Origin: Longilinea arvoryzae
GTDB lineage: Bacteria; Chloroflexota; Anaerolineae; Anaerolineales; Anaerolineaceae
Assembly (NCBI RefSeq): GCF_001050235.1
Contig: NZ_DF967972.1
Span: forward strand, 1,316,475 to 1,380,474
DNA: 64,000 bases
Direction: 5' to 3'
A program made the translations under genes and the position numbers. Positions 26,135 through 34,844 of the stretch are shown here, one piece after another (position 1 is the first letter of the stretch; each line of letters starts with the position of its first letter). The notes under the pieces were generated by a model. That model did not search any database, was not told the origin of the DNA, and saw only the letters and a program-made list of their open reading frames with translations.

Positions 26135-28963
26135 ATGATGATCAAGCGTGGAAAATTTCGATTTATCGTCCAGCTTGGGCTGGCTTTGGCATTTCTGATC
26201 TCCAGCGCGGGGATGATCCCCGTGCATGCCCAATCGACGCAGACCCTGAACCCTTCCTCCTGGCAAACCTCCTCCACCGGCCTGCGCACGACTCAAAATA
26301 CTTACGCCCAGACCGCCGGGCTGGGATTTGTGGTGACGTCGCAAAGCTGGCCTTACCTGACCCTGCACGGCGGCGTTAAGGACGCCGGCGCGTACATCGG
26401 GTATCGCCTGATGGGCCCCATTGGCATCCCGCTCGGGCAGGTCAAAGTCAGCGGCGCCTCCGGCAGCCTTGCGGCGCAGACGACCGATTGGTCTCACAAC
26501 CAGTTGACCTATTCCTACGGCGGCGGGCAGATGCAGTTCTATGTCAGCCGAATGTCGGCGGCGGTTGCCCTGCAAACCGGCGCGACCTCGCTCACCCTGT
26601 TCAACGGCTCTCTGCCGCGCTACGCCATCCAGAGCGATCATGTCGCCCGCCTCTCGGATGGGGCGGCTTACCCGAAATACGTCGCCTATTCCAGCGGCGG
26701 CGCAGTCCAGGTGAAGGCGCTCAGTTCTTCGACCACCTCGTTGAGCGGCCTGGACGCCAACTGGGCCCTGGTCTGGTACGGCAACAACAGCCATTTCGTC
26801 GATACGCGCCGCCCGCTTTCGTACGACTGGACGCTGCTCACATCGGATGCCTACCAGGCCGACGCCCCGATGCTGCTGGTCTTCCAGAATAAACCCACAT
26901 CCATCAAGCAGGCCTCCGGCGGCGGCGTCGAACTGGCTTTTTCGAGCGCGGCCGGGGTCATGTCGATCCTGCCGTTCGATGGACGCCTGACGCGTTCAAC
27001 CACCGAAACGGAAAGCTGGGCCGGCGGCCTGCCGACCGCGGTAAAGAACAAAATCACCTGGTGGGCCGCCCGTTCGTGTGAATTTCCGTTGAGTGTGGCG
27101 GAAACGTACGGCTACGACGCCCCGACGGACACGACTTCGATCACCGAGAACTTCAATTTCCTCACGGTCTGTTCGGGCGGGATCCGTCTCGCGCCGCTGC
27201 CGGCCACGGTTGCGCTGGCGCGGGATGCGTTGCCCATCACCTTCTCCGGCAATGTGGTCGACGGCGGCCTGAGCACCGAATTCGGCCCATCCCAGGGCAT
27301 CGAAGGCGTGGGGTCGTACACCTGGAGCATGAGCGGCCTGAGGGATTACGTCGATAATTCGCGCGAGGTCCAGGATGGCGGCGTGCCCGCCGAATTGACC
27401 GACCGCCTGAACGCCGAGGTTCAAAAGGTGGTTTCCTCCGGGCATTACGCGCCCTGGATTTTCCTGGACGGCGTTCCGAATCACCGCAGCCGCGGGGATG
27501 TGTACTGGGCCAATCCGGCGGACGGCCTGCTGCACCTCATCGAGGTGGCCGACGCGGTCAGCGATCCCACGCTGCGCACATCGCTGGTCAACTACATCAA
27601 ATCCGAACGGGCAACCTATCCTCCTGAAACGGTCTACAACCTGAGCGTCACCCAGGGGAAACTGCGCGGGCCGTTTTCGACCATGGACAGCATCGTCCAG
27701 TATTACTGGAATCCGAAGGCGACCGCTGACGACACCCGCCAGTGGTCCTTCCTCCAGGATGTGCCCCTGTATTCCTTTTACGCGCTCGCGCGCTATTACA
27801 GCCTGACGGGCGAGGTCGTCCCGGCGTCCACGTGGTCGAAGGCCCAGGAGACGCTCGATCGGGATATGCGCGAGCAGGATTGGGGGACGTTCTACTGGTT
27901 TGCGAATTATCAGGACCGGCGGGTGGCGGTCGAGAACGCCAACCGGCACTTCGCCGGCATGATCGGGTTCGTCCGGCTGGCGGAGATGACCGGCGACAGC
28001 GCCTCTGAAAACCTGGGGCGGGCCCTGCTCTTGAAGGCTGCCGCCATGCGGGCCGGCATGGGGCGCTACGCGCGCTACCTGGGCGCCACCCAACTCACCC
28101 AGATTCCGGCTTCGCCGGATTGGATGATGGTCAACCGCAACCATACCTTCATTGGATATCTGTATAACTATTCCTGGGCGAATGAATACGATGACTCGCG
28201 CCAGGTGATCTACCTGAACCAGTTCGCAGTCGATCTCAACGATTATAACTACCTGCAGGAGGTCTACAACCACCTCCGGGATGACCTGGATAACCCGCGC
28301 GGGCAGGATTCGCCCTCCCTGGCGGCTTTTCGGGACATGGTTCCGGAGCTGGGTAAGTTCCTCAAGGATTGGTCGTGGGAGGACGCGGACGTGGTGGTGC
28401 GCAAGGTGCAGGATCTCTGGCCGCAATGGTACGCCGCCTATGCAGAAGGCACCCTGGGTTGGGAGCATAATCTGGCCCACCCGGTGGATTCGTTCCAGAT
28501 CTTTATGGCCAAAGCCTGGATCGAAGACGCCACGCCGGAAGAGTTGGGCCGGTACGCCGATATTTCATGGCTGGACGACGGCGACTTCTTCTACATGCAA
28601 AAACTGGCCGAAGCCGTCAAAGCCTACCGCGGCGTGGCGTGGAGCGGATCGGATTCGCTCACGCTGAGCGCAATCCCCGGCGATGGGTACCTGCTGCTGC
28701 GCTGGAAGATCGTGCCCGACCAGGACGAGGGCTATACCTGGCGGATCGATATTTCCGGTCCGGGAGCGCCGTCGCCCATCAGCGGGCTGCCGTTCGCGAC
28801 CCGCTCGTATCTGATTACGGGTTTGAAGAATTATCAGAGATATACCCTGTCCATCAGCGCGGTCGATTCGACCGGAGCAGCCATCCTGACCTCACCGACC
28901 GTGACCGGATTCCCGAGCGATATCCTGATCTACCTGCCCGCGATCTCGAAAGGCTGGCACTAG
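26135..28963 (+). CDS. Large exported protein of unknown function, C-terminal YLPAISK motif
   Basis: A 942-aa protein with a signal peptide (about 1-32, ending VHAQ). The N-terminal 300 residues look beta-rich. The middle (about 380-800) is helical and rich in aromatic residues, with patterns such as 'NANRHFAGMIGFVRLAEMTGD' that recall alpha/alpha-toroid glycosidases or epimerases. A fibronectin-III-like segment (about 840-930) precedes the C-terminus, which ends YLPAISKGWH. I recognise no specific family. Its position between the PQQ propeller and the second DUF362 gene suggests joint action outside the cell, perhaps on the glycan. The ATG at 26135 follows AGGA. Confidence 0.7.
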   Translation: MMIKRGKFRFIVQLGLALAFLISSAGMIPVHAQSTQTLNPSSWQTSSTGLRTTQNTYAQTAGLGFVVTSQSWPYLTLHGGVKDAGAYIGYRLMGPIGIPLGQVKVSGASGSLAAQTTDWSHNQLTYSYGGGQMQFYVSRMSAAVALQTGATSLTLFNGSLPRYAIQSDHVARLSDGAAYPKYVAYSSGGAVQVKALSSSTTSLSGLDANWALVWYGNNSHFVDTRRPLSYDWTLLTSDAYQADAPMLLVFQNKPTSIKQASGGGVELAFSSAAGVMSILPFDGRLTRSTTETESWAGGLPTAVKNKITWWAARSCEFPLSVAETYGYDAPTDTTSITENFNFLTVCSGGIRLAPLPATVALARDALPITFSGNVVDGGLSTEFGPSQGIEGVGSYTWSMSGLRDYVDNSREVQDGGVPAELTDRLNAEVQKVVSSGHYAPWIFLDGVPNHRSRGDVYWANPADGLLHLIEVADAVSDPTLRTSLVNYIKSERATYPPETVYNLSVTQGKLRGPFSTMDSIVQYYWNPKATADDTRQWSFLQDVPLYSFYALARYYSLTGEVVPASTWSKAQETLDRDMREQDWGTFYWFANYQDRRVAVENANRHFAGMIGFVRLAEMTGDSASENLGRALLLKAAAMRAGMGRYARYLGATQLTQIPASPDWMMVNRNHTFIGYLYNYSWANEYDDSRQVIYLNQFAVDLNDYNYLQEVYNHLRDDLDNPRGQDSPSLAAFRDMVPELGKFLKDWSWEDADVVVRKVQDLWPQWYAAYAEGTLGWEHNLAHPVDSFQIFMAKAWIEDATPEELGRYADISWLDDGDFFYMQKLAEAVKAYRGVAWSGSDSLTLSAIPGDGYLLLRWKIVPDQDEGYTWRIDISGPGAPSPISGLPFATRSYLITGLKNYQRYTLSISAVDSTGAAILTSPTVTGFPSDILIYLPAISKGWH

Positions 28964-28972
28964 AGGTATCTT

Positions 28973-30178
28973 ATGGTGAAAAAAATCTCACGCAGACAGT
29001 TTCTGCTTTCCCTGCTTGGCGCCGGCGCAGCCGGTCTGACCTGGTCCAAAACAAAAGGCGTCCCCTTTTCAGTCGAAAGCGCAGGCGGCAACACCGTCTA
29101 CCTGCCGTTTATCTCCAAAGCCAGCCCCACCCCGCCGCCGGGCACCGGTCACGGCGTGGTGCATGTTCACCACAGCAGCGTTTCCACCTGGAACGGAAAC
29201 TCAGGGGACTATTGGAATTACGTCAATCAGGCGAAGACCAGCCAGATGGTCGAGCAGGGCCTGATCCAACTGACGGGGAAGAGCACGGCCGCCGCTGCCT
29301 GGCGCGCCCGCCTGCCAAATTATCAGGCTGGGCAGGGAATTGCCATCAAGGTCAACTTCAACAACACGATTTCTTCCGGATGCAGTGCTGCGCCGACCGC
29401 GATCAATGCGCTGCCGCAGGTCGTCAACGCGGTGATCGCCGGGTTGAAATCGATGGGCGTGGCCGAAAGCGATATCTGGATCTACGACGGCGTCAGCCGC
29501 ACGATCCCAAATTACTTCTACAATATCGTTCATACCCCCTATCCGGGCGTGAAGTTTTACGATAAATGCCACACCCCGGTTACCTATAACAGTACGGATG
29601 CATCCGCGACGGTGAGCTTTTCACCCCCGGCCGGGGTACCGCAGCCGGCCGCCGAGAAAATTGCAGATGTGCTGGTCAACGCCCGCTATTTGATCAACAT
29701 GCCCATCCTGAAGAATCACTCCTGCGCGGGTATCACCCTGGGTTTCAAGAATCACTTTGGCACCATCAACAACCCGGGCGGACTGCACAGCCACGTCTTC
29801 TACGAGGATTCGTGCGGCGGCGGCGCTTATTCCAACTACAGCCCGCTGGTGGATATCTACAAGAACGCCAACATCCGCAATAAGACCGTTCTGACCATCG
29901 GAGACGGCATTTTCGGCGCACTGGGCGCGGAGGATGCCCGGCCTTCCTTCTGGACGACCTTCAACGATCAGGTTCCGCAGAGCCTGTTCTTCGCCGCCGA
30001 CCCGGTGGCCATCGACAGCGTGATGGCTGATTTCCTGCGCGCCGAATGGGGTTATCCGACCGGTTCGGATCGATACCTCCAGTTCGCCGAAAACGCCGGT
30101 CTGGGGGTGTACGAGCAGGGCGATCCGTGGGGCGGCGGTTACTCGCAAATCGATTATTACAAGGTGAATCTGTCCTGA
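28973..30178 (+). CDS. Tat-exported DUF362 protein (second copy)
   Basis: A 401-aa close paralogue of the protein at 23220. The Tat signal is SRRQFLLSLLGAGAAGL; then 'VYLPFISKASPTPPPG' provides the same YLPxISK motif seen at the end of the preceding gene, followed by the DUF362 domain ('IAIKVNFNNT', 'NMPILKNH', 'LTIGDG', 'AADPVAIDSVMAD'). The four Cys contexts of the first copy recur (GCSAA, DKCH, HSCAG, SCGGG), whereas the Cys after 'VALD' does not. The start follows GAGGT, 9 bases after the upstream stop. The function is unknown; metal binding or disulfides by the conserved Cys are inferred. Confidence 0.85.
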   Translation: MVKKISRRQFLLSLLGAGAAGLTWSKTKGVPFSVESAGGNTVYLPFISKASPTPPPGTGHGVVHVHHSSVSTWNGNSGDYWNYVNQAKTSQMVEQGLIQLTGKSTAAAAWRARLPNYQAGQGIAIKVNFNNTISSGCSAAPTAINALPQVVNAVIAGLKSMGVAESDIWIYDGVSRTIPNYFYNIVHTPYPGVKFYDKCHTPVTYNSTDASATVSFSPPAGVPQPAAEKIADVLVNARYLINMPILKNHSCAGITLGFKNHFGTINNPGGLHSHVFYEDSCGGGAYSNYSPLVDIYKNANIRNKTVLTIGDGIFGALGAEDARPSFWTTFNDQVPQSLFFAADPVAIDSVMADFLRAEWGYPTGSDRYLQFAENAGLGVYEQGDPWGGGYSQIDYYKVNLS

Positions 30179-30235
30179 ACGCGGGGATGTGAATTCGGAT
30201 ATCTAGACCTGACAAAAGAATAAGCCCAGGCTTCG

Positions 30236-30270
30236 AGCGACCCGATGGGGGATGTCCAGCGGTCGCTTTT
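30236..30270 (+). terminator. Terminator-like hairpin after the second DUF362 gene
   Basis: AGCGACC (30236-30242) pairs with GGTCGCT (30261-30267) and is followed by TTT. The 18-base loop can pair weakly inside. It lies 58 bases after the stop at 30178 and before the acyltransferase gene, so it probably closes the exported-protein transcript. Confidence 0.45.
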
Positions 30271-30327
30271 GGCATTCGGTAAACCATTTTCACTCGAACA
30301 GCAAAATTCAAACCAGGAATCGATCCA

Positions 30328-31407
30328 GTGACAAAGAGACTCTTCTGGCTGAATGGCATTGCAATACTCGCCGTTGTACTCAATCACGCAGTGGGTTGGG
30401 GATTCACCGCCCTGTTCTGGTGGACCGATCGCTACCGCGCGGTCAGCGTGCCCAATTTCGACGCGCTGGGATCGCCCACCTACGACGTGCTGCTGGTTCT
30501 CAAGCAATTGACGCCCTTCAGCGTGCCGGCTTTCCTGGTCGTTTCCGGCTTTTTCATCGCCTTTGCCGGCCGGGCCGGGTTAAATTGGAAGATGATCGGC
30601 GCACGTTTGAAGAATATCCTGATCCCGTATCTGATCTGGTCGCTGGTACTGATCGGAATGGACTTCGCATTGGGTCAGCCGCACCCCATCTCCGTGATCC
30701 TGGTCAAGCTGCTCAGCGGCGATGCCAGCCCCATTTATTACTACGTTCCACTGATCTGCCAGTTGTTCCTGCTTTCTCCGCTGTTGGTGCCGCAAATTCG
30801 GTCGGTCCACTGGAAGAAAATCCTGCTGGCGGCCGCCATTTTGCAGGCTTGCACGCTGGCCTGGAGCTATCTGGCGCTGTTCCGGGTGGTTAACTGGAAG
30901 CCGAACTGGTTCTTCGGTAACCTGATCTTTTTCTTCGTCTCCGGCATTGCGCTCAACTTTCACGCCGATGAGATACGGCCCTGGATTCAGGCGCGGCGGA
31001 AATGGTGGCTGGCCGGGTTGGCGGTGTTTTCGGTTCTGACGGTGTTCGAAACGGAATGGTTCTATCGAACGTATGCCATCGACTGGCGGGGCGGGGTGGA
31101 AACGATTGCGGCCACGCTCTACACCTTTTCCTTCCTGCTGACATTCATCGGTTACGATCAAATCCAACTTCCGCAGGCGACTTTATTCTATAAATTGGGC
31201 CAAATGGCGTACGGCATCTATCTGCTGCATCCCATCGTGTTGATGCTGGCGGCCAAATTTATGTATCACGCTGCGCCGGCCGTCCTCGGTATACAGTTCC
31301 TTTTCGTGCCGATTCTGTTCCTGGCGGGCATTCTCGTTCCCTGGCTGGCGATGTGGGTGGTTTCCCGCACCCCGCTGCGGAAAATGTATGCTTACCTGTT
31401 CGGTTAA
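30328..31407 (+). CDS. Acyltransferase family 3 membrane protein
   Basis: A 359-aa integral membrane protein with about ten hydrophobic helices. The first one holds 'LNGIAILAVVLNHAVGW', matching the conserved His region of the acyltransferase-3 (OafA/NodX-like) family; 'FSVPAFLVVSGFFIAF' is also typical. These enzymes move acetyl or other acyl groups across or at the membrane onto glycans. The GTG start at 30328 fits the family N-terminus, although the ribosome site is weak. The next gene encodes an SGNH-like protein, a common partner in two-part O-acetylation systems. Confidence 0.85.
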   Translation: MTKRLFWLNGIAILAVVLNHAVGWGFTALFWWTDRYRAVSVPNFDALGSPTYDVLLVLKQLTPFSVPAFLVVSGFFIAFAGRAGLNWKMIGARLKNILIPYLIWSLVLIGMDFALGQPHPISVILVKLLSGDASPIYYYVPLICQLFLLSPLLVPQIRSVHWKKILLAAAILQACTLAWSYLALFRVVNWKPNWFFGNLIFFFVSGIALNFHADEIRPWIQARRKWWLAGLAVFSVLTVFETEWFYRTYAIDWRGGVETIAATLYTFSFLLTFIGYDQIQLPQATLFYKLGQMAYGIYLLHPIVLMLAAKFMYHAAPAVLGIQFLFVPILFLAGILVPWLAMWVVSRTPLRKMYAYLFG

Positions 31408-31439
31408 GACGGATTACGGTGTGAAAGGTGGATCAAAAG

Positions 31440-32360
31440 ATGGCAACCAATCCTCAATCCCCTAAAAGGTCCCGCAGAATCTTCCTGGCCGTCGTCGGCG
31501 GAGTGCTGGCGCTGGCGGTGCTTGGCCTGGCGGCCTTTCGCCTGATCAGCGGGAAACCGCTCGGCATTCGCTACTTCGTGGAGGTGCAGACCTGGCGGGC
31601 GGCCTCGCTGGTGAAGGCCGTGGCGCATGCGCGGGATGTCCAAAGCCAGAGTAAGGGCGCGTACACCAACGTGATCTTCCTGCACCATTCGGTGGGCGAC
31701 AACCTGATCCAGCAGACGGATTTTCGCGCCCAACTGGCGAACGCCGGCCTTTCCCTGTGGGACCATGATTACAACTATTACGGCCTGAGAGATTCAGCGG
31801 GAAATTCCACCGGCTACAACTATTTCATCCCGGATGACAATACCGACCCGGACGGGCTGGCAGCCCTGTTTTCGCAAAAGGTGTACGGCCTGCCGGTCAA
31901 CGCCATCAGCGGATTGATGCAGCATGAAGTGATCGTTTTCAAATCCTGTTTCACCGGCAACGTCCTCGGCGACGACCCGCAGGTCGAACAGGTGAAGGGT
32001 TACTATGAAACGGTGCGCAGTTTCATCGCTGCCCATCCTGAAAAACTTTTCATCCTGTTGACGACCCCGCCGCTCAATTCGTCCGAGGCGGACGCAGCCA
32101 TGGGGGTCCGGGCGCGCTCGATCGCCGACTGGTTGATGTCCGCCGAATTCAAAGGGGATTTACCCAACCTGGTCGTCTTCGATCTCTATGACCGCCTGGC
32201 GGACGGCGATCCGGCTTCCCCGCAATACAACCGCCTGCGCAGCGACTATCTCGAGGGCAGCGACAATCATCCCACCGCCCGGGCCAACCAGGATGTGGCT
32301 GCGGAACTTTCCGCGTTCATCGTTCAATCCATCCAGGATTTCCGCAGCCGGCAGGAGTAG
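31440..32360 (+). CDS. Membrane-anchored SGNH-hydrolase-like protein
   Basis: A 306-aa protein with a basic N-terminus (SPKRSRR) and one membrane helix (about residues 14-36); the rest is probably outside. 'VIFLHHSVGDNLI' could supply the SGNH nucleophile Ser, 'VFKSCFTGN' another block, and 'SDNHPTARAN' the C-terminal Asp-x-x-His block. The match is by pattern only. Together with the acyltransferase-3 gene just upstream it could transfer or remove O-acyl groups on the exported glycan. The ATG at 31440 is preferred over a GTG at 31428 because AAAGGTG (31424-31430) is at the right distance. Confidence 0.65.
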   Translation: MATNPQSPKRSRRIFLAVVGGVLALAVLGLAAFRLISGKPLGIRYFVEVQTWRAASLVKAVAHARDVQSQSKGAYTNVIFLHHSVGDNLIQQTDFRAQLANAGLSLWDHDYNYYGLRDSAGNSTGYNYFIPDDNTDPDGLAALFSQKVYGLPVNAISGLMQHEVIVFKSCFTGNVLGDDPQVEQVKGYYETVRSFIAAHPEKLFILLTTPPLNSSEADAAMGVRARSIADWLMSAEFKGDLPNLVVFDLYDRLADGDPASPQYNRLRSDYLEGSDNHPTARANQDVAAELSAFIVQSIQDFRSRQE

Positions 32361-32396
32361 TCCCGCCGTACCGGCTCCCCTTTTCTTGAGGCTTTT

Positions 32397-33860
32397 ATGA
32401 GCAAAACGGTTTCGCGTTTCTGCGCCATTCTGATCTTAATCATCGTCTCCGGTTTGTTCCCGTTGGGAGTGAAACCTGCTGCGGCGCAATCTGCTCCGGT
32501 GGCATGGTCGCAGCCCATCCGGCTCTCGGATCCGAATTATCAATCCTGGCCGCCGGCCATTGCCGCCGACATTGCCGGAAATGTGCACATCCTCTGGTCG
32601 CAGTCCATGTTGGCGGATGGAACCGCCGGGAATGGCGACACGCTCTATTACGCACGCTGGAACGGTGAAAAATGGATTGGGCCGGTCGATGTGTTGGTTT
32701 CACCCGGGGATGGGCTGGGCGCTGAATATCCTGACCTGGCGGCGACTCCGGACGGTTACATCCATGCCATCTGGGGCACGGGCGGGCGCAACAGCCAGTT
32801 GTTCTACGCGCGCGCCCCGGCCTGCTGCGCGGACGATCCGCTCAACTGGTCGAAGCCGATTTCGCTGGGAATCGCGATCAATCAAACCAGCGCCATTGCC
32901 GGCGATTTACAGGGAAACCTGTATGTCATCTACGCTTCCCTGGATACGAATGACATCGTTTTTCTCCATTCGACGGACAGCGGCGAAAACTGGGATAAAG
33001 CGGAGAGCATCCCGGGCGGTACGCGCCGCGAGGATGAATATCCGGCTTACCCGCGCTTGTCTGTGGATGAGAGCGGGCGCATTCACGTGGTCTGGTCGAT
33101 TCTGCCCTATCCTGGCCGGGCGGTCATGTATTCGAATTCGAACGATGGCGGCAAAACCTGGAAGGATCCGGTCATCATCGATCAGATCGAGCCGAATGAG
33201 TACCAGGCGGACTTTGGCCCAACCCTGATCGACGTCGAAGCGGTTGGCAGGAATGAGGTTCACCTGACCTGGGACGGCGCGCCGACCGTCGAGCGTCACC
33301 ACGTCTGGTCGAAGGACGGCGGTGAAACCTGGTCCGAGCCGGATACATTCATACCCGAGTTGACCGGCGGCGGCCGCGCGTTATGGAATGATATGGCCGC
33401 CGACAGCCGCGGGGTGCTGCACGCGGTATCGATCAAACAACCCTGGCACGCGCAGTGGATTTCAGGAGGCTGGTCGGCTTCCACGGCCATCGGGCAGCGC
33501 GGTTTTGCCGAAGATATGCGCATCGTGGTCAGCGCCGGAAACGAACTCCATGTGGTCTGGTTGGAAGTACGTCAGGGTATTCCCAGCACGGTTTATTACG
33601 TCAGAGGCATTTCCTCCGCGCCGGCCGTTCCATTGAAGAAACTGCCCGTGGCGGCATCCGAAACCCCGCTGATCCAACCGACGGCGACCGGCGCGATCGA
33701 AAGTCCAACCCTGCCTGCGCCGACGCCGCTTTTCGCCGATGCGCCTGCGGCGGATACCGCATCCGTCGACAGCCCGGCCCGGGGCGTGTTCTTCGGCGCC
33801 CTGGCGGTCCTGGTCTTTTTGGGGCTGGTGGCCTATCGCACCTGGCGCAGGAAACGTTGA
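32397..33860 (+). CDS. Exported BNR/sialidase-like propeller protein with C-terminal anchor (second copy)
   Basis: A 487-aa protein with a signal peptide (about 1-31, ending AAAQ) and Asp-box repeats (STDSGENW, SNDGGKTW, SKDGGETW), which predict a single beta-propeller. A Thr/Pro/Ala linker, a membrane helix (GVFFGALAVLVFLGLVAY) and a basic tail (RTWRRKR) end the protein. Architecture and wording ('WSQPIRLSD', compare 'WSQPVNLSN') match the larger protein at 20150, so they are paralogues. Surface display is likely; enzymatic activity is uncertain. Confidence 0.8.
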   Translation: MSKTVSRFCAILILIIVSGLFPLGVKPAAAQSAPVAWSQPIRLSDPNYQSWPPAIAADIAGNVHILWSQSMLADGTAGNGDTLYYARWNGEKWIGPVDVLVSPGDGLGAEYPDLAATPDGYIHAIWGTGGRNSQLFYARAPACCADDPLNWSKPISLGIAINQTSAIAGDLQGNLYVIYASLDTNDIVFLHSTDSGENWDKAESIPGGTRREDEYPAYPRLSVDESGRIHVVWSILPYPGRAVMYSNSNDGGKTWKDPVIIDQIEPNEYQADFGPTLIDVEAVGRNEVHLTWDGAPTVERHHVWSKDGGETWSEPDTFIPELTGGGRALWNDMAADSRGVLHAVSIKQPWHAQWISGGWSASTAIGQRGFAEDMRIVVSAGNELHVVWLEVRQGIPSTVYYVRGISSAPAVPLKKLPVAASETPLIQPTATGAIESPTLPAPTPLFADAPAADTASVDSPARGVFFGALAVLVFLGLVAYRTWRRKR

Positions 33861-33896
33861 TTCCTTTCTTTCCTTCTCCACTACAGGACTCTTCCC

Positions 33897-34844
33897 ATGG
33901 ATCTTTCCATCGTTGTGCCGGTTTACAACAGTGAAAAAAGCCTGCCCCAACTGATCGAAAGGCTGGCCGCGGTTCTCCCGCAATTGGCCGGCCAATTCGA
34001 GGTCATCCTGGTGAATGACGGCAGCCGGGATGACAGTTGGAATGTGATTCGCGCCCTGACGGTGCAATATCCCTGGGTGTTCGGGGTCGATTTGATGCGC
34101 AATTACGGACAGCATAACGCGCTGTTGTGCGGCATTCGCCAGGCGCGTTACCCGATCACCATCACGATGGATGATGATTTGCAGCATCCGCCCGAGGAGC
34201 TGCATGTTCTGTTGGAAGCGCTGAACAACGGCTACGACGTCGTCTATGGCCGGCCGGCGCAGGAACAGCATAATTTCCTGCGCGACCTGGCTTCGAAGAT
34301 CACCAAGATCGCGCTGCAAAGCGCCATGGGAGCTGAGACGGCCCGCAACGTCAGCGCGCTGCGCGCCTTCCGCACCGCCTTGCGGGATTCCTTTGTCCAA
34401 TACCTGGGCCCATTTCCCTCGGTGGATGTGCTGCTCACCTGGGGCACCAGCCGTTTCACCGCCGTGCCGGTGCATCACGAACCCCGCAAATACGGCGAGT
34501 CCAACTACACCTTCGGGAAGCTCGTCCGGCATGCCATGAACATGATGACCGGCTTCAGCATCGTACCGCTTCAATTGGCCAGTTGGATTGGTTTCATCTT
34601 TACCATTTTTGGCCTGTTGGTGCTGGCCTATGTCATCGGGCGCTACATCATCCTCGGCGGAAGCGTTCCGGGCTTCCCTTTTCTGGCTTCGATTATCGCC
34701 ATCTTCTCAGGGGCGCAGTTGCTGGTACTGGGCATTATGGGCGAATATCTGGCGCGCATGCATTTTCGGCTGATGGACCGGCCAACCTATACTGTACGCC
34801 AGCAATCAGCCCGGCAGACTGAAGGGCAGCATGGACGCGGGTGA
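33897..34844 (+). CDS. Polyprenyl-phosphate glycosyltransferase, family 2 (ArnC/GtrB-like)
   Basis: A 315-aa protein with a GT-A domain (SIVVPVYNSEKSL, LVNDGSRDDSW, MRNYGQHNAL, TMDDDLQHPPEE) and two C-terminal membrane helices (about residues 230-290). This is the arrangement of ArnC, GtrB and YfdH-type enzymes that load a sugar onto undecaprenyl phosphate at the cytoplasmic face for later transfer outside. The 'KYGESNYTFGKL' stretch is typical of this group. It overlaps the next gene by 14 bases. The sugar may be the amino sugar made by the two following genes; that is inference. Confidence 0.88.
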   Translation: MDLSIVVPVYNSEKSLPQLIERLAAVLPQLAGQFEVILVNDGSRDDSWNVIRALTVQYPWVFGVDLMRNYGQHNALLCGIRQARYPITITMDDDLQHPPEELHVLLEALNNGYDVVYGRPAQEQHNFLRDLASKITKIALQSAMGAETARNVSALRAFRTALRDSFVQYLGPFPSVDVLLTWGTSRFTAVPVHHEPRKYGESNYTFGKLVRHAMNMMTGFSIVPLQLASWIGFIFTIFGLLVLAYVIGRYIILGGSVPGFPFLASIIAIFSGAQLLVLGIMGEYLARMHFRLMDRPTYTVRQQSARQTEGQHGRG

